NCBI GenBank assembly: GCA_963933115.1
Contig: CAWVSL010000012.1
Span: 8,204-72,203, forward strand
Direction: 5' to 3'
DNA: 64,000 nt
DNA from: JALJPB01 sp963933115
GTDB lineage: Bacteria > Pseudomonadota > Gammaproteobacteria > Enterobacterales > Alteromonadaceae
The notes beneath the pieces were generated by a model. It made no database searches, had not been told where the DNA came from, and saw only the letters and a program-made list of their open reading frames with translations. The first letter of the stretch is position 1. Every line of letters begins with the position of its first letter. Position numbers and translations under genes: made by a program. This document shows positions 1-7,568 of the stretch, piece by piece.

Positions 1-1
1 A

Positions 2-1489
2 CAAGTGGCAATATTAGTACCTACCACCCTACTCGCTCAACAACATTATGATAATTTCCGTGACCGTTTTGCCCATTGGCCAGTAACAATTGAAGTATTG
101 TCTCGTTTCAAAACACCGAAAGAGCAAAATAAAGTGATTGCGCAGGTAGAGTCTGGCCATGTCGATATTCTCATTGGTACCCACAAACTTTTACAAAATT
201 CGATAAAATATAAAGATCTAGGCTTATTAGTCGTTGATGAAGAGCATAGATTTGGCGTTAAACAAAAAGAAAAAATCAAACAATTACGAAGTAATGTTGA
301 TATTCTAACGTTAACCGCTACGCCTATCCCAAGAACGTTAAACATGGCAATGGGTGGTATGCGCGATCTATCAATTATTGCCACACCACCAGCCAAACGA
401 TTAGCGGTAAAAACCTTTGTTCGCCAACGTGATGAAGCCTTAATTAAAGAGTCAATATTACGTGAAATATTACGTGGTGGTCAGGTTTATTTCTTACATA
501 ACAACGTTGATACCATAGATAAAATAGCTGAAGAATTGCAAATATTATTGCCTGAAGCACGGATATTAATAGCTCACGGACAAATGCCTGAACGCCAGCT
601 TGAACGTATTATGAACGACTTTTATCATCAACGATTTAATGTGTTAGTTTGTACAACTATTATAGAGACAGGCATAGACTTACCGAGTGCCAATACCATT
701 ATCATGGATCGTGCAGATCGATTAGGTTTGGCTCAACTCCATCAATTACGTGGAAGAGTTGGCCGATCTCATCACCAAGCCTATGCCTATTTATTAACCC
801 CGCATGAGAAAACAATAACAAAAGACGCAAAAAAACGTCTTGATGCCATCGCCTCACTTGAAGACCTAGGTGCCGGCTTTACCCTCGCGAGTCATGATTT
901 GGAAATTCGTGGTGCCGGTGAATTATTAGGTGAAGAACAAAGTGGTTCAATGAGCCAAATTGGTTTTACGCTTTATATGGAAATGCTAGACCGAGCTGTT
1001 ATTGCATTAAAAGAAGGTAAGCAACCCTCACTTGAACATATGATGTCAACACAAACTGAAATTGATTTACGGATGGCATCACTATTACCTGATGATTATA
1101 TCTTTGATGTAAATACCCGACTGAGTCTTTACAAACGTATTGCTAGTTGTAAAAATAAAAATCAATTAGATGAAATTCAAGTAGAGCTTATTGACCGCTT
1201 TGGCTTACTACCAGAAGCAGCTAAAAATTTGATGCATATTAATAAATTGCGACTACGGGCTCAAGCAGTCGGTATCTCACGCATCGATGCAGGTCCTGAT
1301 GGCGGTGTAATAGAATTTAGTAACAAAACTAAAGTCGACCCGATGTTTATTATTGGCTTAATTAAGCAGCAACCGAGGATCTATCAAATGGTGGGCGCAA
1401 ATAAATTAAAATTTAAAATTGAAACGAATAATAACCAAGCAAGATTTACTTTAATTAATAATATGCTCAAAGAATTAGCTGAGCGTTAA
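2..1489 (+). CDS. mfd: Transcription-repair coupling factor Mfd, C-terminal part (5' end outside window)
   Basis: Mfd is the ATP-driven DNA translocase that removes RNA polymerase stalled at lesions and recruits UvrA. The reading frame is open to the left edge, so this is a partial gene of about 495 codons; full Mfd is about 1150 residues. The RecG-like translocase module is visible, counting from the GTG at position 5: DEEH box at residues 78-81, TATPIPR motif III at 104-110, and QLRGRVGR motif VI at 247-254. The C-terminal TRCF domain follows and the gene ends at TAA. The apparent GTG start is only an internal valine codon. Gene order with csiV downstream is typical of gammaproteobacteria. 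Confidence 0.97.
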   Translation, partial: QVAILVPTTLLAQQHYDNFRDRFAHWPVTIEVLSRFKTPKEQNKVIAQVESGHVDILIGTHKLLQNSIKYKDLGLLVVDEEHRFGVKQKEKIKQLRSNVDILTLTATPIPRTLNMAMGGMRDLSIIATPPAKRLAVKTFVRQRDEALIKESILREILRGGQVYFLHNNVDTIDKIAEELQILLPEARILIAHGQMPERQLERIMNDFYHQRFNVLVCTTIIETGIDLPSANTIIMDRADRLGLAQLHQLRGRVGRSHHQAYAYLLTPHEKTITKDAKKRLDAIASLEDLGAGFTLASHDLEIRGAGELLGEEQSGSMSQIGFTLYMEMLDRAVIALKEGKQPSLEHMMSTQTEIDLRMASLLPDDYIFDVNTRLSLYKRIASCKNKNQLDEIQVELIDRFGLLPEAAKNLMHINKLRLRAQAVGISRIDAGPDGGVIEFSNKTKVDPMFIIGLIKQQPRIYQMVGANKLKFKIETNNNQARFTLINNMLKELAER

Positions 1490-1588
1490 CAAGATATTAA
1501 AACAAGTCACTACAATTGATATAAATTTGTTATTATCAACTCGCTATAATAATAAGTCAGCATACCACCTGACGAATAAAGAGAATTA

Positions 1589-3109
1589 ATGAGCTTAATT
1601 AGAACGACTATAATCAATTTAGTATGGCGAAAATTTAAATTGGCTGCCTTGGTATTGGTAGCTACAGTTTTTGCAATGCCTACATTTTCAGCCACTGTTC
1701 AGGAAGAACGTTGGTTTGAAATTGAAGTGATATTATTCAGTCAACTTAGTAATAAAACTCAGCTAAAAGAAAGTTTCCCTGACCAAGAACAACAGCCAAG
1801 TGCCTTACCCAATTATCGGCGAATTAAAGACTTATTAACGCCTTATATCTACCCTGACCTCACGACAATAAAGTTACAACTACCTCAGTGTGTTAATTTA
1901 TCGAAACAAAAACTCTTAGTTGAGCCAACCAACACTCAGCAAAAATTTTATCTTTCCAAGTCGTTAGAGAAAATTAATCAAACACTATTTGAAGATGAAA
2001 TAACATCTACAAATATTGATGGCCTGACGAATGATAATACAGTTATTGATCATACTGTTCCTCACAGTACCGTAAGTAATATTACGGTTGTTGGCCAGCC
2101 TATGATAGGTGAAAATGAATTAACATCGTCGATAACACCGCAGCAGCTAGCTTTAGTATCGGAAGCTGAAGTGGCTTTCACCCATTTGAAGTTTGAGTAC
2201 AGCGACCTCTTAACTGAGATGAGTTTTTGTAATTCACCCAAAATATTTGATGATAAATTTTCGATTAACTTACAGGGTACGATAGACGGTAATGAATATA
2301 TTGACAGTGAACACCCCTATTTAATCAATAAAGATTCATTACAACTTACCGATATTGTCACTAGTTTAGCGCGCAATAATAATTTTAAACCCCTACTTCA
2401 TCTGGGTTGGAGGGAAGCACCTAAAGACCGAAATCAAGCAACAGCCCATCGTATATTTGCTGGTGATAACTTAGCTTTTGAATATGAAAAAGCACAGCTT
2501 GATTATCAAGCACAACTACAAAAAATCTTAATTCAAGACGCTATTGTAAAACTTTCGACAAAACAAATTAATGCTCGTAATGCTCAATTCGATGATGAAG
2601 TTGATGTTGATGTTGACTCAGAAACTGCAACCATGCAAATATTGCAAACAAGAGTAAATAATATTTTGAGTAAGGTTAATGATGTCACCGCATCCGATGA
2701 GCAGGCCATATTGGCTCAATTAACTGACAAAAGTTTAGCCATTGATATAAATACTCAAGATAGTATAAATATGCCCTCAAAACCAATAAAGCCCAGTCAA
2801 CCATGGACACTTGACGGTTTATTTAGGGTACATCTCAATCACTACTTATATATAACAGCTGACTTTAATCTTTTAAATTTAACCCCTAAACAACAAGAGC
2901 AAAAAAAATTAGCAATAAATGAGCTAAGCGCTTTAAAAAGCATTAGGTTTAACCAAAACCGACGAGTCATTAGCGGTGAAATTCATTATTTTGATCATCC
3001 CTACATTGGCATGATAGTACAAATTAGAAAACATCAGAGGCCTGAACCAGAAGAAATTGATGCCTTACTAGAAAATGATAATGAATCAGCGCCAACAACT
3101 AATCAATAA
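1589..3109 (+). CDS. csiV: CsiV family peptidoglycan-synthesis accessory protein
   Basis: This is a periplasmic protein of about 506 residues. It has a hydrophobic signal segment at residues 15-35 ending near SA, followed by EERWFEIEVILFSQL, the opening typical of CsiV. A second conserved block lies near the C-terminus, with the region around LFRVHLNHYLYI and a GEIHYFDHPYIGMIVQIRK-like end. In Vibrio cholerae CsiV binds peptidoglycan and works with LpoA and PBP1A. The location immediately after mfd matches that family. The protein is about twice the length I expect for vibrio CsiV; the extra length is a low-complexity, acidic middle section (about residues 120-400). It ends in an acidic tail. 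Confidence 0.82.
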   Translation: MSLIRTTIINLVWRKFKLAALVLVATVFAMPTFSATVQEERWFEIEVILFSQLSNKTQLKESFPDQEQQPSALPNYRRIKDLLTPYIYPDLTTIKLQLPQCVNLSKQKLLVEPTNTQQKFYLSKSLEKINQTLFEDEITSTNIDGLTNDNTVIDHTVPHSTVSNITVVGQPMIGENELTSSITPQQLALVSEAEVAFTHLKFEYSDLLTEMSFCNSPKIFDDKFSINLQGTIDGNEYIDSEHPYLINKDSLQLTDIVTSLARNNNFKPLLHLGWREAPKDRNQATAHRIFAGDNLAFEYEKAQLDYQAQLQKILIQDAIVKLSTKQINARNAQFDDEVDVDVDSETATMQILQTRVNNILSKVNDVTASDEQAILAQLTDKSLAIDINTQDSINMPSKPIKPSQPWTLDGLFRVHLNHYLYITADFNLLNLTPKQQEQKKLAINELSALKSIRFNQNRRVISGEIHYFDHPYIGMIVQIRKHQRPEPEEIDALLENDNESAPTTNQ

Positions 3110-3157
3110 TAATGTCGTCGCAATTAATTAGAACCTGTCAATAACAAAGAGATCACA

Positions 3158-3460
3158 ATGGAAAAAATTTCACCTGAGCAACAAGACAAAATTCAAGCCG
3201 CCGTTTTTCGCCGTTTACTTGCGCATTTAGACAATCGTAAAGATGTACAAAATATTGAATTGATGAATTTAGCTGGATTTTGCCGCAACTGCTTCTCAAA
3301 GTGGACGGTAAGTGAAGCAACTGCCTTAGATATAAACCTTGATATTGATGCGGCAAGAGAACAGGTCTATGGCATGCCTTATAGTGAATGGAAAGATAAA
3401 CACCAGCTACCTGCTACTGAAGAACAAATGGCAAAATTTAATGCCTTAAATAAAAAGTAG
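3158..3460 (+). CDS. DUF1244 family protein
   Basis: This is a small soluble protein of 100 residues with the conserved centre LMNLAGFCRNCFSKW (two cysteines, a tryptophan) and YGMPYSEWK, which I recognise as the DUF1244 family found widely in proteobacteria. No biochemical function is established for the family to my knowledge. An AAAGAGAT stretch sits a few bases upstream of the ATG as a plausible ribosome binding site. It follows csiV by about 50 bases on the same strand and could be co-transcribed with it. There is no signal peptide or membrane segment. Confidence 0.85.
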   Translation: MEKISPEQQDKIQAAVFRRLLAHLDNRKDVQNIELMNLAGFCRNCFSKWTVSEATALDINLDIDAAREQVYGMPYSEWKDKHQLPATEEQMAKFNALNKK

Positions 3461-3872
3461 TATGACTATTTAATTATCTAAAACTTAAAGGTTTACTCTT
3501 AGCCTCATCAATACCCTCTTATTACTCATCATTAGTTAACAAAAGCAGAGTCGCCATTTATTTGATCTGTAAAATAAATAAATTAAAAAAAGGACATGGT
3601 GACAATCTGTTTTTATATCTGCTGAAAACAGCCTTTATATTAAGTCGACTCATCTACTCAGAATATAACCATCAACGACAAGATTCATTTTATCAGCGCT
3701 TCAAAATACAATATTTACTTTCCCCACGACAATGGTATTCTTATCTCATGTTGATATTTCATGACTTTATTTAGCTAAATATTTTTTTATTAGCAACTAT
3801 ATAAATTATCCCTTGAAATATATGAGCATACAATATTATAGATAAACATAAATCATAGTTTTTAAGGAAGAA
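3461..3872. other. Intergenic stretch without a supported gene
   Basis: About 410 AT-rich bases separate the DUF1244 gene from the small lipoprotein gene. One 70-codon open frame (3562-3774) starts at TTG without a ribosome binding site and resembles no family I know, so I do not call it. The last 100 bases presumably hold the promoter of the lipoprotein gene; an AAGGAAG ribosome binding site ends just before its ATG. Confidence 0.6.
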
Positions 3873-4151
3873 ATGATCAAAATAATCACGTTAATAACAT
3901 TAGTCACGCTAGTCAGTGCATGCAGTTCATCTGCAGCTGGCTATTCTGAAAAAGCTGCAGCTAACGATAAAAAATATGAACAAATGGCCAAGGATAAAAA
4001 TATGGTTTGTGAATTTAGGCCAACCACAGGGAGTCATAGAAAAAAACGAACGTGTATGTCTAAAGAGCTATCTGATGAAGTAAGAAGAAGAAATCAAGAA
4101 GCACTTCGTTCACAGCAAAATAAAGGCCAAACAAGTACTTCAAGCATTTAG
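3873..4151 (+). CDS. Small putative lipoprotein
   Basis: This 92-residue protein starts with a short lysine-containing hydrophobic signal and a lipobox (LVSAC, cysteine at residue 17), so it is predicted to be lipid-anchored after signal peptidase II cleavage. The mature part is hydrophilic and charged. It contains two further cysteines in the pattern MVCEFRPTTGS...KRTCMS, which resembles small Alteromonadales lipoproteins with a conserved VC-PTG-x-RTC arrangement. Function is unknown. The ribosome binding site AAGGAAG lies 5 bases before the ATG. A strong palindromic terminator follows at 4168-4218, so the gene probably forms its own transcription unit. Confidence 0.75.
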   Translation: MIKIITLITLVTLVSACSSSAAGYSEKAAANDKKYEQMAKDKNMVCEFRPTTGSHRKKRTCMSKELSDEVRRRNQEALRSQQNKGQTSTSSI

Positions 4152-4167
4152 TTAAATAAGACGACTA

Positions 4168-4218
4168 GTCACATAAAAAAAGCCTCTAATTTAATTATTA
4201 GAGGCTTTTTTATGTGAC
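4168..4218. terminator. Long symmetrical bidirectional terminator
   Basis: An almost perfect inverted repeat: the arm from GTCACAT through GCCTCTAAT is mirrored by ATTAGAGGC through ATGTGAC, with a 6-base loop. A-tract and T-tract flank the GC-rich part on both sides (7 A against 6 T). It can end transcription of the lipoprotein gene on the plus strand and works equally in the other direction. The pairing continues beyond the U-tract, which is unusual for a simple terminator. Confidence 0.85.
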
Positions 4219-4253
4219 ATCTTTTGCAAAATACATAGACACCTTCGTTAAAA

Positions 4254-4290
4254 TAAAAAAGCCAACTAGAGAAATCTAGTTGGCTTTTAA
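4254..4290 (-). terminator. Rho-independent terminator of the TonB receptor gene
   Basis: The 9-bp stem GCCAACTAG / CTAGTTGGC has a 6-base loop. It is followed, when read on the minus strand, by a run of six T. It lies about 30 bases after the stop codon of the minus-strand receptor gene. Confidence 0.88.
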
Positions 4291-4318
4291 TTTTTCGTTA
4301 ATAGTATAAAAACCTATT

Positions 4319-7138
4319 TTAGAAAGACATACCTAATGATACATAGATATGACGACCGCCTGTGTTATATGTACGTGGGTCTGTATTATCGTTGAAACCC
4401 GTTTGTGCAAACGGTGGATCTTCATCAAATACGTTGTTCAGACCAATAGTAGCTTGCATGTTATCCATGAAGTAACTAAAACGTGCATCGTTAATGATTT
4501 GCGCATCTACAGTACGGAAGCCTGAATCAACATCAAAAGGCTCGTCAACTTCACCAATATAACGTACTGACCAGCTAGCTGACCAATCATCAGTAGTGAA
4601 TCGAACATCTGCATTAGTTTTCCACTCAGGGAAGTTACCATCACCACTGTTTTGGTAATAGTAGCCAGCATTTTCAATTACTTCGCCATTCGCTTGTGTA
4701 ATATCGTAAGTAGCATAATATGTAGTATCTATATTTACTACTAATGAACCATCAGCAATGTCAGTACCATAACGGATGTTAAAGTCATAACCAGATGAAT
4801 CGACACCACCAACGTTAGCGGTACGATCATCAATATCACTTGAATTACCGTACAAACCACTATTAGCACCAAAACGAGTTATCTTGTCACAGTACTCACC
4901 AGTGGCTGCACAATTATCTAAGATAAGCTGTTCACCTAGTGTACTGATTGCATTAGTGATTTTAATATCCCAGTAATCAAGCGTTAAAGATACACCTTCT
5001 ACAAAATCAGGAGTGTAAACCATACCAGCAGTAAAGATATCCGACTCTTCAGGTTGTACGTCTGCGTTGCCACCTTTAGTTGAAGATAATTGGTCACCAA
5101 TTGGCTCAAAACCTGCGGCAGGAACACCATCAGCAATACAGAACGCTGTTGGGTTAGTGTTACACGGGTCAATAACTGTAGGGCTATTGTCAGATGAACC
5201 AGCGAAAAGATCCGCAGTAGACGGAGCACGGAAAGCCGTTGAAGACGTACCACGAACCATTAGTCCATCAAACGGTACCCAGCGAACACCAATTTTGTGA
5301 TTCGTTGTATCACCAAAGGTATTATAATCTGAGTAACGAATGGCAACATCAACTTCTAGTGCTTGAGCTAAAGGTGCGTCTTTTAGTAAAGGAAGGTTTG
5401 CTTCAACAAAAACTTCATCAACTTCATAGCTACCTTGGGTAGATGTACGAGAAGAACCAGACGTGATACCTAAAGCAATCAATGCGTCAGGAAAATCAGA
5501 ACCTTTTTCTTCACGATGCTCAATACCGGCAGCAAAACCAACAGTACCTGCTGGTAATTCAAAAGCATCACCAAAAATACTTGCTGACATAATTTGTTGC
5601 TCGTTTGAACCAAAATCATGCGCTTCAAATAAGATGTAATCCATCATATCTTGTGAAACTTCACCAGAAGTACCTGGAGTACCAAAAGTGTTTAAAGATA
5701 CACAACCTGAGATAGGAGCAGCTTCAGTACCACAAACAACGTTGCCCTGACCATCCATAAATGATGGACCTACAGCGTTACTTACTTTTTCAAAGTTAAC
5801 ACCACCAGCACCTTTAGTGGCTGAGTCATTAGCACCAAAGATATAAGAAAGCTCATAACCTAAACCGTTTGAAAATTCACCATCAAGGGCGAACATAGCA
5901 CGAACAGTCTCTACACGGTATTCTGAATCACGACCACCGGTTTCAACCATACGACGACGCCAATCAGCAATTTCTACTGTATTACCATCTTTGTCTTTAG
6001 GACCAAACTGTTGATTGTAGTAGTTTTCAGCAGAATACGGTGCATCAGTCCAACCAAAGAAAGCTAGCGGCGCTAAAGGTAACGGTGCTAATTTAGTTTT
6101 AGAAGTACGACGGTTAAAGCTCAATTCAGTCGAAAAACGCATTGAGTCAGTTACATCATATTCAGCAGAAGCATAAATACCGTAACGCTCTTGTGGTGTT
6201 AAATGATAGTTGGCAGGAGCATAGTTGTAAGTATCTTTATCCCAATCCCAACATTCATAACCTGTAGCATTTGTAGGATTAGTGGGGTCTGATTGACCAG
6301 GACCAGCACCAGCACCATGAGTAAATGAACCACATTCTTCACCATTAACTAGGCCATCAATACCATTGTAACGTCCCCATGGTGGAGCCGAAGAGCCACC
6401 TTTAGAAAATTCGCCAGCTTCATCTAACGAATACTCAAAAGCAGACCAATCACGATCGCCAGACCATTGTGCGCCCTGTTGAACATAATAAGCGTTAACT
6501 ACTGCGTTACCTCTATCACTAGAGACACCAACAGTAACATCAAAACTTTTAGTTTCACCATCGTTTTCTTGAGTACCGACATCATAAGACGTGTTGAATT
6601 CAAAACCTTCGAAATCGTCACGTGTAATAATGTTGACAACACCACCAATGGCATCAGAGCCATAAATTGCTGATGCGCCATCTTTTAATACTTCAACACG
6701 TTTAACAACGGCTGTAGGGATAGTACTTAAATCTACCGAGCTGTTAGCACCTGTACCAGATGCTACCATACGACGGCCGTTTAAAAGTACCAAAGTACGA
6801 CTAGAACCCAACCCACGTAAAGAAACGCGGATAGCGCCAGAACCACCATTGTTAATTGCAGTGTTAGTACCCGCACCAGCAACAGAAGGAATTTCTTGAA
6901 GAATATCACCCATGTTGGTAATACCTGAAGAAACAAGTTCTTCACGAGTAATAATTTGAACTGGGTTAGCACCTTCCATATCTACACGTTTGATACGAGA
7001 ACCGGTAACTTCGATTTTTTCAATGGCTTCAGCACCATCATCTGCTGAAAAAGCAGGTGCTGATATGGCAGCTGCTGCGCCAGCACCTACCATCATAGCT
7101 AGGCGAATCGCCTTAGCAACTTTACTATTGTTATACAT
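4319..7138 (-). CDS. TonB-dependent outer-membrane receptor
   Basis: This is an outer-membrane active transporter of about 939 residues. The N-terminus carries a signal peptide (basic residues, then an Ala-rich hydrophobic stretch ending APAFSA) and a TonB-box-like segment IEKIEVTGSRIKR. A plug domain follows over about residues 40-170 (VSLRGLGSSRTLVLLNGRR, VEVLKDGASAIYGSDAIGGVVNI). The beta-barrel ends in GRHIYVSLGMSF with the terminal phenylalanine used by the BAM machinery. I place the start at the ATG at 7138 because AGGGAG lies 6 bases upstream; the in-frame GTG at 7156 overlaps this ribosome binding site. The substrate cannot be told from sequence; close relatives are often in peptide or oligosaccharide uptake. 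The gene shares its leader with the next receptor. Confidence 0.93.
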   Translation of the reverse strand: MYNNSKVAKAIRLAMMVGAGAAAAISAPAFSADDGAEAIEKIEVTGSRIKRVDMEGANPVQIITREELVSSGITNMGDILQEIPSVAGAGTNTAINNGGSGAIRVSLRGLGSSRTLVLLNGRRMVASGTGANSSVDLSTIPTAVVKRVEVLKDGASAIYGSDAIGGVVNIITRDDFEGFEFNTSYDVGTQENDGETKSFDVTVGVSSDRGNAVVNAYYVQQGAQWSGDRDWSAFEYSLDEAGEFSKGGSSAPPWGRYNGIDGLVNGEECGSFTHGAGAGPGQSDPTNPTNATGYECWDWDKDTYNYAPANYHLTPQERYGIYASAEYDVTDSMRFSTELSFNRRTSKTKLAPLPLAPLAFFGWTDAPYSAENYYNQQFGPKDKDGNTVEIADWRRRMVETGGRDSEYRVETVRAMFALDGEFSNGLGYELSYIFGANDSATKGAGGVNFEKVSNAVGPSFMDGQGNVVCGTEAAPISGCVSLNTFGTPGTSGEVSQDMMDYILFEAHDFGSNEQQIMSASIFGDAFELPAGTVGFAAGIEHREEKGSDFPDALIALGITSGSSRTSTQGSYEVDEVFVEANLPLLKDAPLAQALEVDVAIRYSDYNTFGDTTNHKIGVRWVPFDGLMVRGTSSTAFRAPSTADLFAGSSDNSPTVIDPCNTNPTAFCIADGVPAAGFEPIGDQLSSTKGGNADVQPEESDIFTAGMVYTPDFVEGVSLTLDYWDIKITNAISTLGEQLILDNCAATGEYCDKITRFGANSGLYGNSSDIDDRTANVGGVDSSGYDFNIRYGTDIADGSLVVNIDTTYYATYDITQANGEVIENAGYYYQNSGDGNFPEWKTNADVRFTTDDWSASWSVRYIGEVDEPFDVDSGFRTVDAQIINDARFSYFMDNMQATIGLNNVFDEDPPFAQTGFNDNTDPRTYNTGGRHIYVSLGMSF

Positions 7139-7150
7139 GTATACTCCCTG

Positions 7151-7264
7151 AATCACATATGTGATTTGGTTTGATTTTTATAAACTCCGGGCTATTTTGC
7201 CTGGTTAATTATAATTAACTCTATAATTAAATTTATAATAAGAATGGTCTAAGACCCGATCTGT
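7151..7264 (-). promoter_or_regulatory. Shared promoter and two-hairpin 5' leader, receptor copy 1
   Basis: Read on the minus strand, in order: box ACAGATCGGGT..TAGACC (7246-7264); a TATAAA element (7232-7237); a 16-base palindrome GTTAATTATAATTAAC (7204-7219); a small hairpin with GGCAAAATAGCC (7190-7201); and a perfect 16-base palindrome AATCACATATGTGATT (7151-7166). The last element directly abuts the AGGGAG ribosome binding site. The box, TATAAA, both hairpins and GGGAGTANACATG recur before the second receptor with similar spacing. I infer a common promoter and transcribed leader; the regulator is unknown. Confidence 0.6.
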
Positions 7265-7513
7265 CGACATCAATAATAAACGCAATTGAGTTAAACCGTC
7301 AACACCATTTATAGTTATTACATAAAGTATTTAACTACTTACTATACAAAGTCTTTAAATCTCTGCTATGAACAGTCATAACTTGCTTAAATTTTAAACG
7401 ACCATTTTGTTTTTTTATTTTAAATTTCAAATGAAATGGCTTTTTAACTCAAGTAATTGAAGCCACCTTGAACCCGAACTATTAAATAAAATGATATAGC
7501 CTAAATTTCAGTC

Positions 7514-7542
7514 AAAAAAAAACCTCATAAATGAGGTTTTTT
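7514..7542 (-). terminator. Terminator of the Oar-like receptor gene
   Basis: Stem CCTCAT / ATGAGG with a 2-base AA spacer, preceded by nine A and followed by six T, so it is active in either direction. It lies 27 bases beyond the stop codon of the minus-strand receptor. Confidence 0.85.
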
Positions 7543-7568
7543 AATTAAATGATACTTTTAACTATAAA

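Noticed and set aside
3562..3774. 70-codon plus-strand frame between the DUF1244 and lipoprotein genes
   Set aside because: It starts at TTG, lacks a ribosome binding site, and its aromatic-rich sequence resembles no protein family; a chance frame in AT-rich DNA is more likely.
7138..7156. GTG at 7156 (and likewise 10595) as the start of the receptor genes
   Set aside because: Both GTG codons lie in the leader hairpin and the frame would run through the GGGAG ribosome binding site; the ATG six codons later is properly spaced and begins the signal peptide.
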